DNA of 64,000 nt, from NCBI RefSeq assembly GCF_018860755.1, contig NZ_JAHKPW010000058.1:62001-126000 (forward strand), in the 5' to 3' direction. A program made the translations under genes and the position numbers. The notes beneath the pieces were generated by a model. It was given only the letters and a program-made list of their open reading frames with translations, was not told where the DNA came from and did not search any database. This DNA is from Colwellia sp. D2M02 (lineage in GTDB: Bacteria; Pseudomonadota; Gammaproteobacteria; Enterobacterales; Alteromonadaceae). Positions 18,310-25,447 of the stretch are shown here, in pieces (position 1 is the first letter of the stretch; the number at the start of each line of letters is the position of its first letter).

Positions 18310-19290
18310 TTACTCATTATTTGCATATAACTGAGCAAAAGCTTGCATCGCTTGCGGAATAAGTTGTTCTATTATAGTTACTTGTGAGTTATTTACTTGA
18401 TAGCGAGCATACAAGGTTTTAAATACCCCATGTTCACCTAAACGATAGCCTTGTAGTAGTGATTGCTGAGCTTGGCTACTTACTAACCAATCAGGCAATG
18501 TGGCAACGCCCATATTTGCTGCCACCATTTGTAGCATAATATGACTATTATTCACTTGCTTTACTTTTGCTGGCGTAACCTTTGCTGGGGTTAAAAAGAG
18601 TTTGAAAATATCTAACTCTGTTATCGGTAAAGGGTAGGTTAATAGAGTGAGTTGCTGAAAATCTTGTGCGTTTAAGTAGCTATGCTGTGGGTTTAGTTGT
18701 TGCTGTTTTGACGATACTGCTACTACCTCAAACTGGCCTATTTCATGATACACAAAAGTATCATCATTGTGTCTTTCATCGGTAAATAAAATATCGACAC
18801 TTTGATCGTTTTCTTGTTGATGGGAAATAGATGAAGACATTTTAGTTGAAGATTGAGTGGTTATGCGTGGAAAGTTTTCATCAATAAACTCAATGTTGTA
18901 CGAATTGTTATAGGCTGAATCGTCAGTAATATTGTTAGTATTGCTTGGTGAAAAGTTATTAATTACTGGCAATAACCACTGAAAACACGCATGACAGGCA
19001 ACGGCTAAGCGTAAGCTCTGTTTTTGTTTACTTGGTGCTTTTAATTGTTGCTTGGTCTGTTCTATTTTTGGGAGAATGTCAGTTGCTAAAGCGAGTAATA
19101 CTTTACCTGTTTCAGTAAACTCTATTGGCGAACTGTTGCGAATAAATAGTGGCGAGCTTAAACGGCTCTCTAAGTCTTTAATTTGATGTGATAAAGCCGA
19201 TTGACTGCTAAATAATTTGTCGGCAGCTTTACGAAGATTCCCGGTATCGGCAAGTGCTGCCATGGTTTTTAAATGTTTAATTTCGAACAT
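18310..19290 (-). CDS. metR: LysR-type regulator MetR
   Basis: A 326-residue LysR-family activator closely resembling MetR, which activates methionine-synthesis genes (metE, metH) in response to homocysteine. The N-terminal winged helix (residues 1-60) includes EIKHLKTMAALADTGNLRKAA and SQSALSHQIKDLESRL; the effector domain includes ACHACFQWLLPVINNF and LQMVAANMGVATLPDWLV, both close to enterobacterial MetR. Residues 100-160 contain a Ser/Asn-rich insertion (SNTNNITDDSAYNNSYN) relative to typical members. AAAGGAG lies eight bases before the ATG. Tandem met boxes lie about 75-100 bases upstream, indicating repression by MetJ with S-adenosylmethionine. No metE or metH gene is nearby. Confidence 0.88.
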   Translation of the reverse strand: MFEIKHLKTMAALADTGNLRKAADKLFSSQSALSHQIKDLESRLSSPLFIRNSSPIEFTETGKVLLALATDILPKIEQTKQQLKAPSKQKQSLRLAVACHACFQWLLPVINNFSPSNTNNITDDSAYNNSYNIEFIDENFPRITTQSSTKMSSSISHQQENDQSVDILFTDERHNDDTFVYHEIGQFEVVAVSSKQQQLNPQHSYLNAQDFQQLTLLTYPLPITELDIFKLFLTPAKVTPAKVKQVNNSHIMLQMVAANMGVATLPDWLVSSQAQQSLLQGYRLGEHGVFKTLYARYQVNNSQVTIIEQLIPQAMQAFAQLYANNE

Positions 19291-19301
19291 GGTTAACTCC
19301 T

Positions 19302-19318
19302 TTCAACTTCCTGTTGAA
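19302..19318. promoter_or_regulatory. Inverted repeat in the metR leader
   Basis: TTCAAC-5-GTTGAA forms a perfect 6-bp inverted repeat ending 12 bases before the metR start and adjoining its ribosome-binding site. It could be an autoregulatory LysR-type site or an RNA hairpin. The sequence does not distinguish these. Confidence 0.4.
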
Positions 19319-19365
19319 TTATTTGCGGCTGTTTTTCCTATCGCTTTTCTAAAGTATAACCACTT

Positions 19366-19389
19366 AGGTGTCTAGACGTCTATATGTTT
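19366..19389 (-). promoter_or_regulatory. MetJ operator (tandem met boxes) upstream of metR
   Basis: Three adjacent 8-mers read AGGTGTCT, AGACGTCT and ATATGTTT. The central one matches the met-box consensus AGACGTCT at all eight positions, the first at six and the third at four. MetJ binds tandem 8-bp boxes cooperatively, and metR is a known MetJ target in enterobacteria. The site is 76-99 bases upstream of the metR start. Confidence 0.8.
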
Positions 19390-19443
19390 TTTGATGTTTA
19401 GTTGTTCTCATGGCTATTTATCATCTAGGTAGGTCTTAAAACG

Positions 19444-19471
19444 AAAAAAGCGAGCTTATGAGCTCGCTTTT
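19444..19471. terminator. Bidirectional terminator after the VOC gene
   Basis: AAAAGCGAGCT (19446-19456), loop TATG, AGCTCGCTTTT (19461-19471): a perfect 11-bp stem with A/T flanks. In minus-strand RNA it follows the VOC gene and ends in a U-run. Confidence 0.85.
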
Positions 19472-19500
19472 GTTTATTTTCGTGAAGGCTATTCTGTTAT

Positions 19501-19555
19501 CGCTTTGTTATCGCTTTGTTATCGCTTTGTTATCGCTTTGTTATCGCTTTGTTAT
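19501..19555. repeat. Five tandem copies of an 11-bp unit
   Basis: The unit CGCTTTGTTAT is repeated exactly five times without mismatch, preceded by a 6-base partial copy (TGTTAT). The array ends immediately against the stop codon of the VOC gene (minus strand, 19556-19558) and lies between that stop and its terminator. Eleven base pairs is close to one helical turn. Confidence 0.97.
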
Positions 19556-20083
19556 CTATGACTCGTGTAACCAAGCAGCGTGTTGTGGAGCACGCTTAGT
19601 GACAGACCACTCTTCTATCATGTCTTGTGCTACTTTATTTAATTGCTGGTATTGCTCAGGGGTACCAATATCAGCGGCTAGCTCTAAACGGTGACCATTA
19701 GGGTCGAAGAAATAAATAGATTTAAATACGCCGTGATTAACGGGACCTAACACATCAACGCCTTTGCTGACGAGTTCATCTCTTGCTGAAACTAACGCTT
19801 CAACATTACTTACACGTAAGGCAATGTGTTGTACCCATGCTGGTGTATTTTGGTCACGATCCATTTCTGGGGAATTAGGTAGTTCAAAAAAAGCGAGTAC
19901 GTTTTCGTTACCTGCATCTAAAAAAATATGCATGTAAGGATCAGGGGCTTTGGTTGAAGGCACCTCGTTTTCAGCAATTGCTAATACTAAGTCCATGTTT
20001 AACATGTCTTTGTACCAGTTGGTTGTTACTTTCGCATCTTTACATCGATATGCAACGTGATGAATTTTTTCAATGTTAATCAT
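19556..20083 (-). CDS. VOC (glyoxalase/dioxygenase superfamily) protein
   Basis: A 175-residue vicinal-oxygen-chelate protein with two beta-alpha-beta-beta-beta modules. Likely metal ligands are the histidine in KIHHVAYR near the start, the histidine in WVQHIALRV, and the glutamate in GHRLELAAD. A C-terminal helical extension (YQQLNKVAQDMIEEW) goes beyond the compact glyoxalase fold. The family includes glyoxalases, extradiol dioxygenases and resistance proteins; the reaction cannot be told from the sequence. It lies downstream of purU on the same strand, with about 210 bases between. Its stop codon abuts an 11-bp tandem repeat array. Confidence 0.8.
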   Translation of the reverse strand: MINIEKIHHVAYRCKDAKVTTNWYKDMLNMDLVLAIAENEVPSTKAPDPYMHIFLDAGNENVLAFFELPNSPEMDRDQNTPAWVQHIALRVSNVEALVSARDELVSKGVDVLGPVNHGVFKSIYFFDPNGHRLELAADIGTPEQYQQLNKVAQDMIEEWSVTKRAPQHAAWLHES

Positions 20084-20295
20084 AAGCAGGACTTCTTTAT
20101 TTAAAGATCGTTAGATAAATAGTTAAGCTAATTTTAATCATAAATTTAATCGGGGGGCTAATGTTGACGATATTTAATAAGTTGACTGGCGTTACTGTGA
20201 GTTGACGCGTGTATAGAAATTATTACAGTGTAGCTTTTATCAACATAAGAAGAGGAGTTATGCTGATAAAAACCGATAAATAGAGTAGCTGCTGT

Positions 20296-21156
20296 TTAAG
20301 CCAAAATAACCGTTTTATCACCGTTTAAACAAACACGTAATTCTGCGTGCATGCGCACCGCATGGCTTAGGGCGGTTGCCTCTAAATCGTGACCCATGTG
20401 CACCATTTGGTTTATGGTGAATGTGTGGTTAATTGGTTTAACTTCTTGAGCAATAATAGGTCCTTCATCAAGGTTTGCGGTCACGTAATGTGCAGTAGCA
20501 CCAATAACTTTTACGCCTCGTGCGTGTGCTTGATGGTAAGGACGTGCGCCTTTAAAGCTTGGCAAGAATGAATGATGAATATTAATAGCATGCCCTTGTA
20601 GCTGCTGGCATAAATCATCAGATAAAATTTGCATATAACGGGCGAGTACTAATAAGTCGACATTTTTCTCTTTCATTAACGCTAATATTTGCGCTTCTTG
20701 TGCGGCTTTAGTGTCTGGGGTGACCGGTAAGTAATAAAAAGGCACGTCATGCCACTGACTTAATGACTCACAGGTTTGGTGATTAGAAACCACTCCTACA
20801 ATATTAACTGGCAGAGCACCTGACTTCCACTTGGTTAATAGTGATACTAAACAGTGATCATCTTTTGATACTGCCACTAATATATTGGGGAAATCTTCAC
20901 GCTTTCTTAGTTGGTATTGCATGGTTAAGGGTTTAGCTAACTCGTCCATTGCTTGCAAAAACTCTTGGCTAGATACGTTTAAATTTCTGTCATCAAAAGC
21001 AATGCGCGAGAAAAAAGTTTCAGTATACGGGTCGCTGTACTGTGATGTTTCGGTAATAAAAGCGCCGTGAGCAAATAGGCTTTGCGAGACTTGTGCTAAA
21101 ACGCCCGTATTATCAGGACACTGCAATGTTAAAATATAATGGGTAATACCAGACAT
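20296..21156 (-). CDS. purU: Formyltetrahydrofolate deformylase
   Basis: A 286-residue enzyme hydrolysing 10-formyltetrahydrofolate to formate and tetrahydrofolate, which balances one-carbon pools and feeds formate to purine synthesis. An N-terminal ACT domain (about 1-80, HYILTLQCPDNTGVLAQVS) is followed by a formyltransferase-fold catalytic domain. There, INIHHSFLPSFKGARPYHQA and IGATAHYVTANLDEGPIIAQ carry the catalytic Asn-His-Asp residues. The length is standard. PurU in E. coli is controlled by methionine and glycine, and metR lies about 1 kb away here, so this small region may be one-carbon related. I see no met box in the purU upstream region. Confidence 0.95.
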   Translation of the reverse strand: MSGITHYILTLQCPDNTGVLAQVSQSLFAHGAFITETSQYSDPYTETFFSRIAFDDRNLNVSSQEFLQAMDELAKPLTMQYQLRKREDFPNILVAVSKDDHCLVSLLTKWKSGALPVNIVGVVSNHQTCESLSQWHDVPFYYLPVTPDTKAAQEAQILALMKEKNVDLLVLARYMQILSDDLCQQLQGHAINIHHSFLPSFKGARPYHQAHARGVKVIGATAHYVTANLDEGPIIAQEVKPINHTFTINQMVHMGHDLEATALSHAVRMHAELRVCLNGDKTVILA

Positions 21157-21296
21157 AAATAACCTAAAGATAAAATTTTATAGTTTCATCATTAGATATT
21201 TTTAAAGGGATTACTAGCGTTTTCATAGCCCTTATTGCTATAAGTAGCTAAACAAACGTTATAGTGAAAGCGCTTAGTTATTTTTATTAAAACGTG

Positions 21297-21524
21297 TTAT
21301 TGAGATAGCTTATGTTTATTTTTGATATAAAGTTGTTCAACTTTTTCACGTGCCCATGGTGTTTTGCGTAAAAACTTTAAGCTTGAGTTAATGCTCGGGT
21401 TGTCAGTGAAGCATTTAATTTTAATTTCTTTACCGAGCGCTTCAAAACCAAAGTAGGCTTCTAGGTCGGTAACTATGGCTTTTAAGGTAATGCCATGTAG
21501 TGGGTTATAAGGTTGGTTATCCAT
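21297..21524 (-). CDS. VF530 family DNA-binding protein (DUF2132)
   Basis: A 75-residue protein of the VF530/DUF2132 family, small helical proteins proposed from structure to bind DNA. Family-typical segments are NPLHGITLKAIVTDLEAYFG, CFTDNPSINSSLKFLRKTPW and AREKVEQLY. I choose the ATG at 21524 because family members begin a few residues before NPLHG; an in-frame start at 21551 would add nine hydrophobic residues with no clear ribosome-binding site. It sits alone between purU and the peroxiredoxin gene. The function in the cell is not established. Confidence 0.85.
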   Translation of the reverse strand: MDNQPYNPLHGITLKAIVTDLEAYFGFEALGKEIKIKCFTDNPSINSSLKFLRKTPWAREKVEQLYIKNKHKLSQ

Positions 21525-21599
21525 GATGAGAAACTTTAAAAAATAAAACACAATAGGGTGAGTATACCACTATTGTGTTTAGAGTTTTATCAACTTTGC

Positions 21600-22328
21600 T
21601 TAGGCAAAGTGTTTAACTAATTCATCATGGCCGCCAATGTGCTTCCCATCAATAAATATTTGCGGCGTAGTGTCACCGTTACTAATAGCGCGCATCGCAG
21701 AAAGTGATGTGTTTTCGCCGAGTACTAGCTCTTCATAACTTAAACCTTGCTCAGCTAATAACGCTTTAGCTTTAGTGCAGTATGAACAACCTGGCTTAGT
21801 AAACATGGCTACGTTAGCTTTTGGTAATGCCTCAGGGTTAATAAAGTTAAGCATAGTATCAGCATCAGACACTTCAAACGGGTCGCCTGGTAAGTCTGGC
21901 TCAATAAACATTTTTTCAACAACGCCATCTTTTACTAGCATTGCATAACGCCAGCTGCGCTTACCAAAACCAATGGCTTTTTTGTCAACTAATAAGCCCA
22001 TGCCGTCAGTAAAGTCACCATTACCATCAGGAATAAAGCTAATGTTGTTAGCGTGTTGGTCACTTGCCCAAGCGTTCATAACAAACGTGTCGTTTACTGA
22101 TACACAAACGATTTCATCAATACCGTTTTCAAAAAACTTAGGGGCTAATTCGTTGTAACGAGGTAAATGAGAAGATGAGCATGTTGGCGTGAATGCGCCA
22201 GGCAATGAGAAAACAATAACGGTTTTACCTGAGAAAATTTCCTTGCTGTCACGTTGGCTCCAATCATCTTCTGCTCTTATTGGAAAGGTAACCGATGGTA
22301 CTTTTTGACCTGTCATATCTTTAAACAT
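21600..22328 (-). CDS. Hybrid peroxiredoxin-glutaredoxin
   Basis: A 242-residue fusion of a Prx5-type peroxiredoxin (about 1-165) and a glutaredoxin (about 172-242). It reduces hydrogen peroxide and alkyl hydroperoxides with glutathione, carrying its own reductant domain. The peroxidatic cysteine is C50 in PGAFTPTC, and the glutaredoxin dithiol is C181-S-Y-C184. This is the PGdx arrangement known from Haemophilus and Vibrio. The ATG at 22328 is preceded by TTGGAG six bases upstream; an upstream TTG at 22340 is part of that ribosome-binding site. An OxyR-type operator lies about 80-120 bases upstream, so peroxide induction is expected. It diverges from hutG. Confidence 0.95.
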   Translation of the reverse strand: MFKDMTGQKVPSVTFPIRAEDDWSQRDSKEIFSGKTVIVFSLPGAFTPTCSSSHLPRYNELAPKFFENGIDEIVCVSVNDTFVMNAWASDQHANNISFIPDGNGDFTDGMGLLVDKKAIGFGKRSWRYAMLVKDGVVEKMFIEPDLPGDPFEVSDADTMLNFINPEALPKANVAMFTKPGCSYCTKAKALLAEQGLSYEELVLGENTSLSAMRAISNGDTTPQIFIDGKHIGGHDELVKHFA

Positions 22329-22409
22329 AGTGTGCTCCAAGGTGGTTTAAAATGTTAACTCTAATAATTAACTTGGGACTATTATGTTGATATTCAAGTT
22401 AAATATAAA

Positions 22410-22446
22410 ATTGTAAATACCATTCATTACGATAGGTTTTACCTAT
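22410..22446 (-). promoter_or_regulatory. OxyR operator upstream of the peroxiredoxin-glutaredoxin gene
   Basis: The half-site at 22432-22446 reads ATAGGTTTTACCTAT and matches ATAGnTnnnAnCTAT at every specified base. Twenty-two bases away, at 22410-22424, ATTGTAAATACCATT matches six of ten positions, giving the phased tetramer site that OxyR uses. On the minus strand the site abuts a possible -35 (TTTATA, 22404-22409) followed at 17 bp by CATAAT (22381-22386), the usual geometry for OxyR activation. Confidence 0.72.
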
Positions 22447-22640
22447 TGATGAGCGGTTTAATATTTTATTCAACACATAGACCAAGCCGATAATGTTTTT
22501 TGTCTTCAATTGTTGTCTTTACTCATAGTGGCTAGCTTAGTTTAGTACGCTATAAAGAATAAGATACTTGTAGCAGCGATAAATAAGTATTAAGGGTTTG
22601 CTAGTAAGCACTACTGCGTGATAAATTAGCGATATTAAAG

Positions 22641-22652
22641 TTGTATATACAA
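22641..22652 (+). promoter_or_regulatory. HutC-type operator in the hutG promoter
   Basis: The perfect 12-bp palindrome TTGTATATACAA lies 14 bases before the hutG ATG. It contains TGTATATACA, the core recognised by HutC, the GntR-family urocanate-responsive repressor of histidine-utilisation operons. A repressor here would block transcription or initiation of hutGF. No hutC gene is in the window. Confidence 0.72.
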
Positions 22653-22665
22653 TTTGGTGGCACCG

Positions 22666-23448
22666 ATGAATTCAAGTTACACAATAGATAAGGGTAGCAT
22701 TGGCATGTTAATTAGCATGCCACATAATGGCCAGGCAATTGCTAGTGAAATAGCGAACACTATGACCGAAACTGCAAAGCAGGTTCCTGATACTGACTGG
22801 TATATGGACAAACTCTATGACTTTGCTCTTGAGTTAGGGATTAGTATTATTAAACCTAAATATAGTCGTTATGTTATTGACTTAAATAGAGATATTTCCG
22901 GTGTTAATTTATACCCTGGTGCCAACAGTACCGAACTGTGCCCAACCACAGCCTTTGATAATAGCCCGTTATATTTACCGCAACAAACACCAAGTGAAGC
23001 TGAAATAAGTCGCAGAATTGAGCAATATTGGCAACCTTATCATCAAGCAATAGCTACAACCTTAGCTGAAATGAAACAAGAGTTCGGCAAAGTAGTTTTA
23101 TTGGATGCCCACTCTATTTTGTCTCACGTGCCTCGCTTTTTTGAAGGGCAGCTACCAGATTTTAACTTTGGTAATGCTGATGGTAAAAGCTGTAGTGATG
23201 ATCTTATTGAAAAAATTCAACAGCTTGATTTGTCACCATACACCAGTGTTGTTAATGGTCGCTTTAAAGGGGGCTATATAACTAGAGCTTATGGCGACCC
23301 GGCTAATAATATTCACGCTATTCAGTTAGAGCTGTCGCAACATACTTATATGGACGAGCCAAGTGATCATTATAATGAAGAGAAGGCTACTCAGGTAAAG
23401 CTTAAATTAGCGAACTTTGTTAAATGCTTGGCTAACTTTGCCAAGTAA
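22666..23448 (+). CDS. hutG: N-formylglutamate deformylase
   Basis: A 260-residue zinc-dependent hydrolase that converts N-formylglutamate to glutamate and formate, the last step of the five-step histidine degradation route. Motifs are ISMPHNGQ near the N-terminus, DLNRDISG with substrate-binding arginine, VLLDAHSI with metal-binding residues and IQLELSQHTYMDE near the end. I choose the ATG at 22666 because GGTGG lies upstream and known HutG proteins start close to this point; an in-frame TTG four codons earlier is less likely. hutF follows 23 bases downstream. The pair HutF plus HutG replaces the single-step HutG-type formiminoglutamase. A HutC-type operator immediately precedes the gene. 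Confidence 0.93.
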   Translation: MNSSYTIDKGSIGMLISMPHNGQAIASEIANTMTETAKQVPDTDWYMDKLYDFALELGISIIKPKYSRYVIDLNRDISGVNLYPGANSTELCPTTAFDNSPLYLPQQTPSEAEISRRIEQYWQPYHQAIATTLAEMKQEFGKVVLLDAHSILSHVPRFFEGQLPDFNFGNADGKSCSDDLIEKIQQLDLSPYTSVVNGRFKGGYITRAYGDPANNIHAIQLELSQHTYMDEPSDHYNEEKATQVKLKLANFVKCLANFAK

Positions 23449-23471
23449 ACCTTTAGATATAGAAGATAATA

Positions 23472-24866
23472 ATGAAATTATACGCAGACAATATTTTGTT
23501 ACAGGGGGGTTGGGCAGAGCAGCAAACCCTTACCATTGAAAACGGTATAATCACTGCTATTGAGGCAGGTTTTGTTGAAGGGGCCGAAGTTGCCAAAGGG
23601 GCTGTTATCCCCGGTATGGTTAACTGTCACTCTCATGCATTTCAGCGAGCATTTGCTGGTTTTAGCGAGCAGGGCAGCGAAGGACAAGATAGTTTTTGGA
23701 CTTGGCGAAAAATTATGTATCAATTTTTAGCGCAGCTAACTGAGCATGACGCTAAAGTGATCGCTAAACAGCTTTATATAGAAATGCTTAAAATGGGCTA
23801 TACCCGTGTTGCTGAGTTTCACTATCTTCATCATGAAATTGATGGCAGTTGCTATGAAAATACTAGTAATTTAGCTAATAGCTCTGGCTTAAGTACTATG
23901 GCTGAATCAATATTTAAAGCGGCAAGCGAGTCTGGTATTGGATTAACCATGCTGCCGGTGTTATATCAATACAGCGGTTTTGGCGCTCAAGCAGCTAACG
24001 ATGGCCAAAAACGTTTTATTAATTCTACCGAGCAGTTTAATCAATTAGTGACTGAGTGTTTTGTCTTAAGTGAGCAGTACGCTAATACGAACGTTGGTAT
24101 TGCGCCACACTCATTACGAGCGGTTGATAAACAGTCGTTAACTGAAGCTGTTCAGCATGTGCGTGCTTTAGATGCCAAAGCGCCTATTCATATTCACATT
24201 AGTGAACAGCAAAAAGAAGTTGATGATTGCTTAGCGCATTATGGGAAACGTCCAGTACAGTGGCTACTTGATAACGCCTCACTTGATCAACATTGGTGTT
24301 TAATCCACGCAACGCATATTAATGAAGATGAGCGAAAAGGTATTATTGCAACTAAAGCTATTGCGGGGATTTGCCCTACCACAGAAGCAAATTTGGGCGA
24401 TGGTATTTTCCCAACGACTGAATTTTTAGCCGAGCAAGGCACCTTTGCGATAGGCTCTGATAGCCATATTTCAGTTAACCCCATTGAAGAGTTACGTTGG
24501 TTAGAATATGCACAGCGCTTAATTAAACAACAACGTGCTATTTTAGCGAATAACGAGCAAGCCTCGGTAGGTCAAAATTTATGGCAGCGTGCAGCACAAG
24601 GTGGCGCTCAAAGTACCAATGCTAATACAGGCCTTTTAGCTGTCGGGATGCAAGCTGATTTAGTCGTGCTAGATGGTCGTAAAACGCAATTGTTTGCTCA
24701 TGATAATAAACACTTACTTGATAGTGTTATTTTTGCAAGCCAGCAAAGCCCCGTTTGTGATGTTATGGTAAATGGCCGCTGGGTAATACGTGATACTTCG
24801 CATAAACAAGAGCTAGAGAGTGCTGATGATTTTTCTCAGCTGTTAGCACGCCTTTCAAAACACTAG
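23472..24866 (+). CDS. hutF: Formimidoylglutamate deiminase
   Basis: A 464-residue amidohydrolase that deiminates N-formimino-L-glutamate to N-formyl-L-glutamate and ammonia, supplying the substrate of HutG encoded just upstream. The HxH metal motif is in MVNCHSHAFQRAF (H53, H55), followed by IHIHISEQQKEVDDC, LIHATHIN and FAIGSDSHISVNP with the catalytic aspartate. The substrate-binding WTWRKIMY segment near residue 80 is characteristic of HutF rather than other amidohydrolases. hutG and hutF form a two-gene operon ending in a strong terminator. The other histidine-degradation genes (hutH, hutU, hutI) are not in the window. Confidence 0.95.
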   Translation: MKLYADNILLQGGWAEQQTLTIENGIITAIEAGFVEGAEVAKGAVIPGMVNCHSHAFQRAFAGFSEQGSEGQDSFWTWRKIMYQFLAQLTEHDAKVIAKQLYIEMLKMGYTRVAEFHYLHHEIDGSCYENTSNLANSSGLSTMAESIFKAASESGIGLTMLPVLYQYSGFGAQAANDGQKRFINSTEQFNQLVTECFVLSEQYANTNVGIAPHSLRAVDKQSLTEAVQHVRALDAKAPIHIHISEQQKEVDDCLAHYGKRPVQWLLDNASLDQHWCLIHATHINEDERKGIIATKAIAGICPTTEANLGDGIFPTTEFLAEQGTFAIGSDSHISVNPIEELRWLEYAQRLIKQQRAILANNEQASVGQNLWQRAAQGGAQSTNANTGLLAVGMQADLVVLDGRKTQLFAHDNKHLLDSVIFASQQSPVCDVMVNGRWVIRDTSHKQELESADDFSQLLARLSKH

Positions 24867-24903
24867 TTTTTTTACATACGAGTTAACATAAAAATTTATG
24901 TCA

Positions 24904-24940
24904 AAAGCCTTAACCAAATTACATTTGTTAAGGTTTTTTT
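24904..24940 (+). terminator. Rho-independent terminator after hutF
   Basis: AAAGCCTTAACCAAAT pairs with ATTTGTTAAGGTTTTTTT around a TAC loop (one internal mismatch), with a run of seven T on the plus strand. It also separates hutF from the convergent small gene. Confidence 0.85.
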
Positions 24941-24954
24941 GATAATGCATAACA

Positions 24955-25311
24955 CTAAAACATATTGGTATAGTTAGAAATTACTTGGCAAACTTGTTTT
25001 TGATGTTTGAGATGTAGCACGATATCACGCGTCTCTGTTTGGCAAATATTATGATAAAACTCCTTAACATTTGCACGAGAAGAGGTAATAGACTTTACTT
25101 GCGCTATCTCTTCTGGAGAATAAGCGGTCATCTTAGGCTCTAGGTCTGTATATATTTTCTCAGCCTTTAAGCGGACTTTGGTATCGCTAAGCTCAGCAAA
25201 CTGATCTAATAAATATTCCTTTTTTTGGTTATAAAAATTAGTCACTTCAGCGTTAGGATAAAAGTGCAAATAAATCGCAATGGCGACGATTAAGATCAAT
25301 AATTTTTTCAT
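24955..25311 (-). CDS. Small membrane-anchored protein of unknown function
   Basis: A 118-residue protein with a short hydrophobic N-terminal segment (KKLLILIVAIAIYLHFYP), acting as a membrane anchor or signal sequence, followed by a charged helical domain. Two cysteines lie near the C-terminus (NICQTE and KQVCQVI) and could form a disulfide. I recognise no family. It converges on hutF and diverges from ccoG, with an intergenic region of about 135 bases upstream. Base composition is similar to its neighbours. The reading frame has a normal start and is probably real, but no function can be named. Confidence 0.6.
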   Translation of the reverse strand: MKKLLILIVAIAIYLHFYPNAEVTNFYNQKKEYLLDQFAELSDTKVRLKAEKIYTDLEPKMTAYSPEEIAQVKSITSSRANVKEFYHNICQTETRDIVLHLKHQKQVCQVISNYTNMF

Positions 25312-25447
25312 ACAATGTCTTATAATATTGAGTAAGTTATTATGTTATATTAATTCAGTGATTTAGGGCAATTAATTTCCTGTTACGACTGCCTAGTCAA
25401 TAAAAGCACTAAAACAAAGTGTATCACTCATTTATCAAGGATTTATC

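Noticed and set aside
19501-19555. The 11-bp tandem repeats as a small CRISPR array
   Set aside because: The units are contiguous with no spacers, and there are no cas genes.
19458-19694. A plus-strand frame with an internal 11-residue repeat over the tandem array
   Set aside because: The periodic peptide follows only from the 11-bp repeats being read in three frames. It overlaps the VOC gene antisense and has no start signal.
25312-25447. An FNR/ANR box before ccoG
   Set aside because: No TTGAT-N4-ATCAA sequence could be found in the upstream region.
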